Source of the DNA: Campanula takesimana
Lineage: Eukaryota; Streptophyta; Magnoliopsida; Asterales; Campanulaceae
Length of the DNA stretch: 64,000 bases
Reading direction: 5' to 3'
Assembly (NCBI GenBank): GCA_026119855.1
Contig: JAOWBW010001923.1
Coordinates: forward strand, 82,501 to 146,500
Part shown: positions 54,415-64,000 of the stretch, one piece after another
Layout of the letters: the number at the start of each line of letters is the position of its first letter
Numbering within the stretch: the stretch's first letter is position 1
The notes under the pieces: generated by a model
Seen by the model: only the letters and a program-made list of their open reading frames with translations
Database searches by the model: none
Told to the model about the DNA's origin: nothing
Made by a program: the position numbers and the translations under genes

Positions 54415-55352
54415 GGGGCAAATGGCACTAGTTTACTTAAGTTTCACCAGAGTTGCAATGTGACTTCCAACGTTTTATTTTTGGCAATTTAACTCATAAG
54501 GTTTACATTTTGTGGCATTGTGACTTAAAACTGAATGGAAACTAACGAAACTAGATGAATGCTAACGAAACTAGATGAAAGTTAACAAATTGAACCTAGA
54601 AATATAACAACCTTTGTAGAATATTACATTATCCACCCTTTAAAGTCCAAAAATTATCACTATCACTATTTTATTTATTATATTTACAAAACAAAATAAT
54701 ATAAAATTCTAATAAAATAATAAATTTATTTTATACATCCAAAATAACTATTACCAATGCCTATTTGAACAAATTATCTCATATTCCTTAATATTAACTA
54801 TTAATTATATAAAACAATAAATTACTGATTATGTTTATTAAATAAATTTTCTTTTTTGTCAATGGCTTCTTATGGAAGAAGAGGCTGCTGACTATTTTCG
54901 CCTTTTGTTTTGGTGCTACAAAACACTTTCTCTGATATTCAGTAATGAAACAAATGCATGACTACAAAGGACTCTCTAATTATATTTTTCGTGTTTTACA
55001 TTTTTTGATAGCTTTAAGAAATAATAAATTTATTTTTAAAGAAATATTTTAAGCCTTCAAAACAATACTAATGAAATACAAGTTCATGGTGCGTGTGTTT
55101 GAAATATAATTAACGTAATATTGTCAAATTAAATATCTTTGAATTTTTGGAGCGTGCAAAAATGTTTCAAAGAAGGTGATTATATTTTTCGTCGAATTTG
55201 TTAACTTCCATCCATTTTCGTTAGTATCCGTCCAGTTTTAAGTCATATTGCCACAAAATGTGAACATTATGAGTTAAATTGCCAAAAATAAAACGTTGAA
55301 AGCCACATTGCAACTCTGGTAAAACTTAAGTACACTAATGTGCCATTTCCCC
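54415..55352. mobile_element. Non-autonomous MULE, 0.94 kb
   Basis: GGGGCAAATGGCACTAGTTT...ATGTGCCATTTCCCC with long inverted repeats (TTGCAATGTGACTT-type). Perfect 9-bp duplication GAAATGTTG (54406-54414, 55353-55361). Copy 1 has the empty site AAATGTTGGAG near 40622. Confidence 0.92.
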
Positions 55353-55494
55353 GAAATGTTGGAGTAACAAAGAGGAAAAGGAAATTGACACGCGGGGCAT
55401 TCCTTTAGCCATCGGTAATGTTAGGAATGAAGCTTTGTGTGAGACGGTTTCATACGTGAGACGCATGAGAATTGACAAAAAGTAATTTGTATTA

Positions 55495-56253
55495 GGGAGG
55501 GGCTATTGTCACTACAATATTTACTTTTCCATTACATGCATTATATTTATAGTAAATCGGTTATTTTTTTACTAATTTGACCTTATGGTAAGCCTATTTG
55601 TACTACAAAATTTACTTATCTACTATATCATTAATATTCTTTACAACTATACTTATTTTTGTTAATCTCTTCTTATCTCCAATACATTTTAATAATGTTA
55701 AGATTGTATATTATTAATAAGTTTAAATTAAACTGTGTTGGTACTTATACATATTTGCTAGTCGCAATTGATATAATTATTAAAGTAATGGTGTATTTAC
55801 TTATAATAAATATTAATTTTATTATACAAGTAAATAAAAAGTATCTTGTCAAGCTTGTAACGCCTTTACATCGAGAAAAAATAATAATTGAGTGAACGGC
55901 AATGTATTGCGTATAATTTTATTATTTTACTTTCACCAATGAAATGCTAAGAAAATAAATATAAAAAATGAAAAGTTTGTTTACAGTAAAAGAAAATATT
56001 ATTAAAAAATAAAAATAAGGTAAGTATCCTAAAAAAATTAAAAAAGGTAAGCTTTTTTAAAATCAAAGTAAGGTAAGTATTTTTGAATGTAAATAATGTC
56101 ACGGTCAAACTTAGTTACAATAGGTATGTAGTGGTTAATATAATACCTTCCCATGATATTTCAATATTTCTTTAATATGTGAAAGGACAATTATGTAATT
56201 TTACAATACAATGTAGTGGATGAACAATTATTGTAGTAGCAATACTCTCTCCC
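55495..56253. mobile_element. Non-autonomous MULE, 0.76 kb
   Basis: GGGAGGGGCTATTGTCACTA...AATACTCTCTCCC with the 9-bp duplication TTTGTATTA (55486-55494, 56254-56262). Empty site in copy 1 near 40775-40783 (TTTGTATTATTC). AT-rich, no credible gene. Confidence 0.9.
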
Positions 56254-56490
56254 TTTGTATTATTCATAAACTGTAAATTTATAGTACAAGAGAGAGTAAC
56301 CTATTCTAATACACAGATTCAGTTTCCATTTCTAAATGAACTAATAATATTTACAATAGCTATCAAAGATACAAGCAATCCAGGAAATCTAGGAAACCCT
56401 AGATGGTGGCCTATTCTTGTGGTCCCGGGTTAATGAGTTGTGTGTGCCGAGTTGATTCAGTTAATCTTTAATAAGTCAGATATTGACGAG

Positions 56491-56718
56491 AGAGAAAATG
56501 GGCGTGTCCCACTCCGCCCATAGGGGGTAAACCATTTACTCTTTCAACGAGATCTGTCTCACGTGTGAGACCGACTCACACAAATTTTTGCAGTGTTATC
56601 TTTGGTTATTTATATATAATTAAAATAATGAATTTTAGGGCCTAATTTTACTTAACTCTACGGAACTTAAGTAGCGGCTTTCTTCGCTTAGCTTTAGGGC
56701 CGGTCTTGATAATATGTA
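56491..56718. other. Spacer with GAGACCG-type terminal words
   Basis: Contains GTCTCACGTGTGAGACCG, as near 41060, and GGGCCGGTCTTGATA at the end, which may be remnants of MITE termini. No gene. Confidence 0.35.
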
Positions 56719-57380
56719 TGTCGCGCCCCGACCCGTGGTCCTACTTGGCCCCACGTCCGGGACACGCACGGAAGACGTCATAAAACAATTTAAAGGAAAT
56801 TTTTCGAAATATACTTTCATAAAAAGGATCACACGACCAACACAACTACTTGAAACTTGACTTGAAGTCATAAAACAAACCAACTTTCACAACGAGTACT
56901 GAGTCACTTGGCCACAACTTTACTTACAAATATACAACACCGACATCTACTAAAAGAGATGATACAAAACTAAGTCACGGGTACACTACCCAAAAGGTGT
57001 TACATTTACATAATGTATCCTTTAACATACACACCACTTCCCAAAAGTCTTACCAAAGATCCTCTTGCCGACGTCCTCCCTGTGTGTGAACTATCCCTGG
57101 GCTCCTTATCTAAAACGGTAAACAAATAAGGGGTGATAATAAATCTCAGTAAGTTACTAAAATGCAACTACATTACATGCTTATATGATAAACATAAAGG
57201 AACAATGTCACAAATGATCATATAGCATATAGCACATAATATGAAAAGGCTCCCTATTGCCAACCGTCCCATACCGGTTGGAAATAACGACCAATTCATC
57301 ATAGAACACATAGTGTAGGAGTAAACACTCCTACGAGGATACCAAGGCAAGGTTTACCGAAATAACATGATCATCAGAGA

Positions 57381-57447
57381 AAACCATCTGAGAAAACCGT
57401 CTGAATAACCATCTGAGAAGACCATCTGTCTGAAACCATCTGAGCAG
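57381..57447. repeat. Short repeats of ACCATCTGAGAA
   Basis: Five variants of AACCATCTGAGAA lie at steps of about 12-18 bp inside the solo LTR. Confidence 0.6.
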
Positions 57448-57649
57448 CATAAATAGCTGAAGCTGGGATCCCGAAAACCAAACCATATCCAACAGAACCA
57501 AAGTAACAACAGGTAGCATCAATAGCTAAACAGGTTCCGGAACCATATAACACAACAACAACAATAGCGGGAGAAAATGACACAAAGTCATACCCCTAAA
57601 TGCTCACACAAGGGAGCGAGTTCATCCCATCCAAGGCCAATCTGGACTG

Positions 57650-57830
57650 AGGAAATAGGTCCAGTGGAAAAGCCTTATAGTGCACTTAACTGATGCCACT
57701 ACAATGCCTTCCACCACCACTCGATAACATCCCAAACCTGGGAAATAGGACCAGTGGAAAAGCCTTATAGTGAACTTGGCTAGTGTGCCACTATAATGCT
57801 TTCCACCTCCACTCGATAACACACAAAACC
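57650..57830. repeat. ~90-bp tandem duplication in the solo LTR
   Basis: Two units starting GGAAATAGGNCCAGTGGAAA and ending CACTCGATAACA, about 85% alike by eye. Confidence 0.75.
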
Positions 57831-58141
57831 AGCTAGACTTTCAACAAAGAGCACAGTAATAAATACTTGCTAAAACAACAACCAGGGCATGATTCCATAG
57901 AAGGAAACCACACAAGCTCATCATAGAGAAGTAAACACGTTTTCACAATAATGTGCACAATCTTGACATTAAGTCACCACACAATCCATCTACACAATCA
58001 CATTAAGTCAAACCCGATCACAAATGACCAATTCTATCATTTTGATACCTCATAACAATTATCTAGGCATCCTAGGACATCGCCTAAGACCTAGCCCAAT
58101 ACTTAACGAAAAACAAACAAGTTGTTAAAACTCAGACTGCT

Positions 58142-58267
58142 CGGCCGCTCTACTTACTTGACTCGGCCGAGCGGATCAGTCGAGTCCTTTACTTTGATTG
58201 GCCGCTCTCCTAGAACTCAACATTCGACAATAAGGGGATCGGCCGCTCTAATTTACTGACTCGGCCG
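58142..58267 (-). promoter_or_regulatory. CGGCCG boxes, two pairs at 22 bp
   Basis: CGGCCG cores are centred at 58144.5 and 58166.5 (22 bp apart), and at 58242.5 and 58264.5 (22 bp apart). A diverged TGGCCG lies at 58201.5. Most are followed by CTC. The array lies downstream of the predicted TATA on the minus strand, unlike the copia boxes. Confidence 0.65.
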
Positions 58268-58429
58268 CTCCACTGCAGAATGGCCAATTCCCAGGAAAAA
58301 TCTAACAAAGTTCACTTTCATTACCAAGTTGTTACCCAATCCTAAAGCACAACAACATCATTATAACTTCACAACACTACCATACCAACCTCATCTAGCA
58401 TATACCCATAATAATAAAAGTTATTACTA

Positions 58430-58640
58430 CTCCCTCCGTCCCAAATTTACAAGTATAATAAAAGTTATTACTACTCCCTCCGTCCTAAATTTACAAGTAT
58501 AATAAAAGTTATTACTACTCCCTCCGTCCCAAATTTACAAGTATAATAAAAGTTATTACTACTCCCTCCGTCCCAAATTTACAAGTATAATAAAAGTTAT
58601 TACTACTCCCTCCGTCCCAAATTTACAAGTATAATAAAAG
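58430..58640. repeat. 44-bp tandem array built from a Stowaway end, 5 copies
   Basis: The unit CTCCCTCCGTCCCAAATTTA...TATTACTA starts at 58430, 58474, 58518, 58562 and 58606, each 44 bp apart and almost identical (one T for C in copy 2). Each unit carries a complete 13-bp Stowaway terminus but no full MITE. Confidence 0.92.
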
Positions 58641-59234
58641 TATACCAAAACATCATTTCACCACATATTAAGCATATATAGCATGATTATGACCATTTTA
58701 ACACTTAAAGGGGGGATTAGTAACTTACCTATTTTCCGGAAAAGTGTCGCAGAAATAATATTTGTTCGGTTAGAAATGATCTAATCAACACCCTGAACAT
58801 TTATATATAATTAGTTTTTAAAACGGGTAAGTAAATAAAAAGAATTAAATCGAAATAGGTTGAACTTACATTTTTTCTTCGTGGATACAGAGAGATGAAA
58901 TTTTGGGAATTATGAATGTCAACGCAGAAAGGGAGAGGTGAGAAGATAAGTATATAAAGATTTTTATAAAATTTTCACTTTGGTCCCTCTACTTTCATTT
59001 TGAGCAAATAAGCCCCTGAACTTTAAAGTTACACTTTGGACCCTAAAGTTTCAACTTAATCTTTTAACTCCTTTAACCATTATTACTACTAACTAAATAA
59101 ATAACACAATTAATCTAACTATATGAGCAAGTCATAAAATATGATGCAACACATAAAATTCACACATAAGTTCAAATTAAAATCCTCAAAAATATAAAAT
59201 AAATAGGGACGGGTTTTGGGGTCGTTACAATGTA

Positions 59235-59495
59235 CTCCCTCCGTCCTAGAGTATATGTCCACCTTTCCTTTTTAGTATGTCTCAAAGTATATGTTCACTT
59301 CCAAAAATGGCAAAGAATTTTTATTATTCCTCTCATTCATTCTCTCTCATACTTTACTTTTATACTCACAACACCAATCAACTTACTATTCCCTCTCACT
59401 CATTCTCTCTCCTACTTTACTTATATACTCACAACACTTACATCACATTCACCATTTCTTAATCTCCGTGTAAATGAGAGGGTGGACATATCTTT
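59235..59495. mobile_element. Stowaway MITE, right end damaged
   Basis: CTCCCTCCGTCCTAGAGTAT...GGGTGGACATATC. The right terminus is missing, where the next MITE begins. The left TA is part of the solo-LTR duplication ATGTA. Confidence 0.75.
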
Positions 59496-59502
59496 TATTA
59501 TA

Positions 59503-59813
59503 CTCCCTCCGGACACAAATATAAGAAAAAAATGTTGGGATTTTTTTGGGACCTAAATATAAGCAAAAAAGTTGGGTTTAAATACAAAACACATTAAATG
59601 TAATTGTATTTAATACCCTTTTACCAAATATACCCCTAATTAATTACTCATTTTCAAATACGAGTGTACATTTATTACACATTTAATACGAGGATATATT
59701 AGTAATTTTAATATATTTTTATTATAAAATCAAGACAATTAACTAAATTTAACTACTTTCTTAATAAGTGTGATTCTAGTTACTTTTACTTATATTTGAG
59801 ACCGGATACGTTG
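59503..59813. mobile_element. Stowaway-like MITE (AAATATAAG family)
   Basis: CTCCCTCCGGACACAAATAT...ATATTTGAGACCGGATACG, TA on both sides (59501-59502, 59814-59815). The right tip is diverged. Confidence 0.75.
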
Positions 59814-59921
59814 TAGCATGATAAAATTATTGCACTGAAACTAATGTTTTTCATATTAAATAATACAATAATTACTTTGAAATTTGTTGAAAACGAAATT
59901 GCAAAAATCTATTCTATAGTA

Positions 59922-60139
59922 GTCCTTCCGGTCCAAAATAACTGTCACTTTTGGACTAAAATTTTGGTCTAAAATAATTGTCACTTTTGAGCTAAATGTC
60001 ACTCTTATCCTTGCATTGAAACTTGTTCTATTTTGTTAATTATCTTAGTGTGAGACATTAATGTAAGAAAGTTGCACACTTAATAGGGGTAAAGTTGGAA
60101 CTTTTGTCACTAAGTCATGATTTTTTGGACCGGAGGGAG
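59922..60139. mobile_element. Stowaway MITE (GGTCCAAAATAACTGTC family)
   Basis: GTCCTTCCGGTCCAAAATAA...TTTTTTGGACCGGAGGGAG with TA flanks (59920-59921, 60140-60141). Relative of 38819-39084. Confidence 0.85.
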
Positions 60140-60141
60140 TA

Positions 60142-60780
60142 TATTAAAGTAGGCAAAAATGAATTTGGGCATGACACCTCATCCAACTTTGGGTTAATCT
60201 TGCTCTTAAGCTTGCCACGTCAGATTCATGGCATTAAGAGTCAGACCTTTCGGTTCTTGCTAACTAGACACAAATAATAGGTTATATTCTTAGTTATGGG
60301 TATGGGTACTAATAATAGATATGAAACTAGGCATGTCTAAGAATTATAGTTGATAAGATACTAATGCAAAGAACTCAATGATTCTTGAAGAATATGTTAT
60401 AGTACCTAATAGCATATACTCTTATATATATACTAGAAGTATAGACTTGGTAGGCCTAGCATTTAAAAACGTCAATAAAGTGATGCATAATTATCCAACT
60501 TTTTGGCTCCTTATACATTGATGATCATAATTTAACTTTTCATATAATAAAATTAATAAATTGTTTTATGATAGGATATAAAGAGTTTTGCTTGGGAATT
60601 CATTGTTTTATGATGGAATACATAGAGTTTTGCAAGTCAAATTAAATCCCTTTTGAAAATACATAGAGTTTTGATAATAGATAAAGAACTTTAGCTAAAA
60701 TGCATGAAATCGAATAGTTTAGTACTTCAAAAGGCAAGAAGTGTTTAATAAGCATTAGAGACTTAGTAGTTGGAAAGTCA
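60142..60780. other. Unique-looking AT-rich sequence upstream of the candidate gene
   Basis: No transposon signature is found. It may be host intergenic or promoter sequence. Repeated words CATAGAGTTTTG occur at 60575-60680. Confidence 0.4.
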
Positions 60781-60828
60781 CAAAAAAATCTTTAGTAAAC
60801 TAATCACCATTATCAAATTTTATACTTT

Positions 60829-60830
<2 letters not shown>

Positions 60831-60866
<36 letters not shown>
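60831..60866. repeat. (CT)n followed by (GT)n microsatellite
   Basis: About 28 bp of CT followed by TGTGTGTG. Such runs are common in plant 5' untranslated leaders. Confidence 0.85.
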
Positions 60867-60867
<1 letters not shown>

Positions 60868-60916
60868 TCTCTCCAACGCATCTCATTTTTATTCTTTCAC
60901 AGTTGTGTTTTCCCGC

Positions 60917-61663
60917 ATGTGGTTTGGAAGATATGATTATTTTGGCTTATTTGCCATTTGCTTATCACTCCATGTAAGTAAAATTGTTAATTATCTTCCA
61001 TATCCCATACTTAATTTTTCATCTCTTTTTTTCTTTAAATTTAAATTTGAAATTTGTAGTTCTATCTAATTTACATTTACATTTCTTTTGGTTTTCATTT
61101 TCTTTTTTCTTAATTCACAGTTTGATACATATTAGAAATTTAAATCTTATTTTTTTTTCATCTTGTTTTCTCGCGGGTGAGATTTATTTTTGTTATTTTT
61201 TTTTACTTTCTTTTTTGTTTTTTGATTTCATATTGACTTTCGTTTTAGTCTTCATTTTTATTTACCTCTTTCATATTTGGTTTGATTTTATTTATTATTA
61301 TTTTTCAATTTTAATTAGTTTTGTTTATTTTTTTTATTTTTTTGATTAAATTTGCATTTTCGGATTTCTTAGTACATTTTTCTATGCTATGTATTTTTAT
61401 ATTTATTTTCTCAATAAAAATATACTTTTTTTTTGATTTCTTATTTATTTCCACGTTCTTTTAACATTCGCTTTCTATATCTATATACTATATGATTTTG
61501 GTTTTGACTATTTTCTGTCACATGTTTTTTTTAAATTTTTTTTAAGTAGGGTTGGGAAGAATTTTCTTGGACAAATTTGGACGAGGAAGAAAGCATTATC
61601 GACGGCCATGGAAGCTACGGAGTCCGGCATGTTAATGGAGAACCACATTATGACTACCTGTAG
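60917..61663 (+). CDS. Candidate two-exon gene for a small secreted or membrane peptide
   Basis: I do not recognise the family. Exon 1 (60917-60973) encodes MWFGRYDYFGLFAICLSLH, which has a hydrophobic core like a signal peptide. It ends at a strong donor, GTAAGT (60974-60979). A T-rich stretch of 576 bp ends in a polypyrimidine-like tract and TAG at 61547-61549. Exon 2 (61550-61663) stays in phase and adds an acidic tail of 37 residues: GWEEFSWTNLDEEESIID, then a Gly/His/Tyr-containing end HYDYL, and TAG at 61661. The precursor would have 56 residues. A CT-rich tract just upstream is typical of a plant 5' leader. The next frame at exon 2 also has an ATG (61606), so the gene may start or be spliced differently. 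A Tat-type LTR is inserted 8 bp after the stop. Prediction only; transcription is unknown. Confidence 0.35.
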
Positions 61664-61671
61664 TGGGTATG

Positions 61672-63687
61672 TGTAGACACCCCGATCTCGCACCCCTAAA
61701 ACCAAACCTTGAACCGGCCTAAACACGATAATCGACCTAAAACCCCCAGATTTGGCTGTTCAAAACTACCGTACGCCTTATCGGTGCATCGGATGCAAAA
61801 ACCGAGTCCGAATTCAAGATCAGGACTCAAAACCGAGCAAATAGGCGTATTCTTCGAAAATCTAGCGTCGGGACCCCATGGCGTGCCCCGCACCCCTAGA
61901 AAGCCGTTTATCGGGCATCCTTTGCATTTAAAATTATATTATGATATTTCCTTACTTGTTAACATGTTATATATATATCACTGTGACCAGAAAATTACAA
62001 CGAACAACTTTCATTTTGGAGGCAAGAGCAACCGGATCACCGTTACACGACCACTAGAGCAATTTGGGTCATTACAGAACGAGAAAACGGAGCCGGAAAT
62101 AAAGGAAAAACTCATTTTGCATGGACCAATACGTGACTGCATGCTGAACATTCAAAAGGGTGAGTCAACATTTGTGGACCAATCAGAAAACGACACGTGG
62201 CAGCCAAGATTGACGCATCAATTTCCCAAGCAACCGTACGGCTTCATCCTCACCGTACGACTCTGGATGAGCCGTACAACTGCTTCTTCAGATTATCCAC
62301 CAGCTTTCTTCCTCCTTGGGTTTGCTCATGTTGATTATGTGATCCTCCACTACCACCTTCATGGCGAAGGAATACTGATGACACTCCACTACTACTCACC
62401 CTAGGGGCACTTTGGTCACAAAAAAGGACCTAACACCCCATATACCTCATATTGATGAAGGAAGATATACAACAACAACACTCACCTTCTATCTACAATT
62501 GGCTCTCTCCATCTTTCTCTCTCAAGAAAGCAATACCACCACTCATCCACCACTCAAACACCTCCCAAACACTACCTTCACATCATCTAAACCATTCAAA
62601 CACTCATACAAACTCAATCTTCAACTCAAATCAACCAAACTTTCAAACCCTTTTCAAACCTTCAAACTCAAATCAAGAAAGTCTTCCCTTGGCAAGACAA
62701 AGGAAGCACAATCTCCCTATCTTAACTAGGTAATTTCTATTGTAGCCCTTTGAACCTTCAAAATGTAAGTGATTTGGTGATTTATTTAAAGGGGTCTAGC
62801 CACAAGTTGGCTAGACTCCCATATTTCTCATATATTCCATGTAAAGAGTTTGCTATGTGACTTTGTAAGTGGTGATTTTAATGTTCAAATCAGAAGCTTA
62901 TTATGCTTGAATGAGTTTATAATCATCATCATGTGTTCATCTTTTGGCAAAGCTTGGGTTTCTCATGCATAAATTCTCATCTTTTTCTCAAAAGCTACAA
63001 ATCTGACCATCTTTGCCATTTTAATGAACATGCATGCTAAACTGACTTTTTTTGGAAACTGGCTCTTGGATAATGATCTCAACATGCTAAATCATAAGTT
63101 CCTTGAGTTTCATGGCTTGTTTTTGAATTTTGGTCGTGTTTTGAAACCCATTTTTGTGACCCATGCAAGCAGTCCTCATGCTCTGTGACCCATGCAAGCA
63201 GTCCCCATTTTTGGTCGGGATTTGTCTCCGTCTTTTATAATTTGTATATAAATCCCCGAATGTACAGAATCCCCTCCCCCATTATATGTTTCCTTTTCTA
63301 AGTGTGTTAAAATCATTTTCGAAAACCAATCGGGAAATCCACTCAAACCGATTCCCGGTTGTAAATTTAAATAAACATGCCTAGATTAGGAAACACCTTA
63401 TACATAAGCACACATTTTTTTCTCAAAGTTAGGGCATAACAAGGCATTTCAAAAGGGCATAAAATGAATCATAGGTGGAAGCATGCATAGAGACCGTAAG
63501 GGCGAGGGGAGTGCCTAACACCTTCTCTTCTCGTAACATAGCCTCCGAACCCACTTCAAAATTCAATCAAAAAGGTTTTATCTCTATTTTCCCAAAATAA
63601 AGTGGCGACTCTATTTTTCAAAACCAAAGTAGGGTAACCATTATGAGAATTCGAGCATGGATTAGGTGTCGAGCGCGGGCTCTCACA
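61672..63687 (+). mobile_element. 5' LTR of a Tat/Ogre-like gypsy element
   Basis: TGTAGACACCCCGATCTCGC...GGGCTCTCACA, 2,016 bp, followed after one base by the PBS. The start resembles the solo LTR at 16932. Three CCGTAC boxes at 62234-62277 have their GTAC centres 19 bp apart. A PBS-like TGGCGACTCT lies at 63603-63612, 86 bp before the real PBS. No confident TATA box. The two open frames at 61709-62404 and 62412-62729 lie within the LTR and look non-coding (Thr/Ser-rich from CA-rich DNA). Confidence 0.85.
62234..62277 (+). promoter_or_regulatory. Three CCGTAC boxes at 19-bp pitch
   Basis: GTAC centres at 62237.5, 62256.5 and 62275.5. The boxes read CCGTACGG, CCGTACGA and CCGTACAA. The same CCGTACGG core is used in the solo LTR at 16932. 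Confidence 0.65.
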
Positions 63688-63688
63688 G

Positions 63689-63706
63689 TGGCGACTCCGC
63701 TGGGGA
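63689..63706 (+). promoter_or_regulatory. Primer binding site, tRNA-Arg type
   Basis: TGGCGACTCCGCTGGGGA, 18 bp matching the 3' end of plant tRNA-Arg, the primer typical of Ogre/Tat elements. Confidence 0.9.
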
Positions 63707-64000
63707 AATTTTCAAAAAGTGGGCTAGACTCAATTTGTGTACTTCCGCCATTATGTGCCTTTCTTGCCTTGCATGTATATATGCCTTAACATCTGTTTTG
63801 CAGGTTTCTTCCTTTCCTCTTTTATTTATGTGTAAATAAAAAGAAAAACAAAAACAAAAAACAAAAACATGTGCGTTTTCATTTTCTTTCAATTTTTTTT
63901 TAAATAGATACCTCACACACTTTCACGTTTTTGAACTTATATCGTCATTACTACCGTACAAACCTTAGGGACTTGGAGCCCGCGCGGTGACGGGGATCTC
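63707..64000 (+). other. Start of the leader of the Tat/Ogre-like element
   Basis: Noncoding, with an A-rich run at 63836-63867. The element continues past the window. Confidence 0.7.

Larger units (their letters stand above)
52816..56490. other. Tandem-duplication unit, copy 2 (distal part)
   Basis: Alignable by eye with 35310-41055. The shared segments are broken by separate insertions in each copy (MITE and MULEs listed individually). No coding sequence apart from transposons. Confidence 0.7.
56719..59229 (-). mobile_element. Solo Ty3-gypsy LTR, 2.5 kb
   Basis: TGTCGCGCCCCGACCC...TTTTGGGGTCGTTACA with a perfect 5-bp duplication ATGTA (56714-56718, 59230-59234). Read on the minus strand it begins TGTAACGACCCC. 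The likely TATA (minus) is near 58952, leaving a very long R-U5. It contains short repeats (57381-57447), a duplicated ~90-bp unit (57650-57830), CGGCCG boxes (58142-58267) and the 44-bp MITE-derived array (58430-58640). No internal region. It is inserted at the edge of a Stowaway MITE that starts at 59235. Its relative is the fragment at 30273-31136. Confidence 0.88.

Noticed and set aside
58430..58640. CRISPR-like array
   Set aside because: Units are directly abutting 44-bp repeats with no variable spacers, in plant DNA, and carry a MITE end. It is a tandem repeat.
61153..61350. Phe-rich membrane protein in the T-rich tract
   Set aside because: It is translation of the T-rich putative intron and has no conserved pattern.
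61709..62729. Protein-coding frames inside the last LTR
   Set aside because: They lie wholly between LTR ends, are CA/CT-rich (Thr, Ser, Pro, His) and show no domain.

Overview
This window is nuclear DNA from a flowering plant, probably a eudicot. It contains FAR1/MULE, Ulp1, Ty1-copia and Ty3-gypsy proteins, Stowaway (CTCCCTCCGTCCC) MITEs, a tRNA-derived SINE and AT-rich spacers. I cannot name the species. No complete ordinary host gene is certain. The only candidate is a small two-exon gene at 60.9-61.7 kb. Almost everything else is transposable elements, many nested. A 100-bp assembly gap lies at 34308-34407.

Layout. 0-2 kb: a MULE remnant with the 3' end of a FAR1-type transposase facing the 3' end of a captured Ulp1 protease. 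2-5.4 kb: a minus-strand Ty3-gypsy fragment (gag, leader, tRNA-Arg-type PBS, LTR). 5.4-14.7 kb: two copies in opposite orientation of one copia LTR family, enclosing a SIRE-like LTR, a 2-kb MULE with 9-bp target duplications and a long-TIR foldback element. The first LTR carries a CACTA MITE. 14.8-18.3 kb: a broken plant-transposon-type protein gene and a solo Tat/Ogre-type LTR with its duplication. 19-30.3 kb: a minus-strand element with gag but no visible pol, split by a copia element that is complete in outline (20667-29215, duplication GGCTA) but has broken reading frames. 30.3-34.3 kb: a gypsy LTR fragment interrupted by a second, inverted copy of that copia, which runs into the gap. 34.5-56.5 kb: a tandem segmental duplication whose second copy is swollen by a SIRE-like copia (44369-50515), a SINE, another copia 3' end and several MULEs. 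The two copies give natural empty sites for many insertions. 56.7-59.2 kb: a 2.5-kb solo gypsy LTR containing a 44-bp tandem array derived from a MITE end. 59.2-60.2 kb: Stowaway MITEs. 60.8-61.7 kb: the candidate small gene. 61.7-64 kb: a 5' LTR, PBS and leader of a Tat/Ogre-type element that continues past the window.

The most unusual signal cuts across element superfamilies. Most of the better-resolved LTRs hold short, usually GC-rich palindromic motifs at a fixed, family-specific pitch, often just upstream of the LTR TATA box. In the copia family at 5.4, 13.3, 20.7, 27.7 and 31.1 kb, motifs come in pairs 22 bp apart (centre to centre; one pair in the 13.3-kb copy is 21) with about 50 bp between pairs. 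The spacing is kept while the motif sequence has been replaced between subfamilies. A pair with the same 22-bp spacing recurs in the leader of one element, and 22-bp pairs occur in the unrelated solo LTR at 58.2 kb. The SIRE-like copia carries a CAACTG motif at 12-bp pitch in its LTRs, coding region and 3' region. The minus-strand element at 19.6 kb uses ATGT at 13 bp. I treat this as a candidate undescribed regulatory or recognition architecture. Its function is inference.
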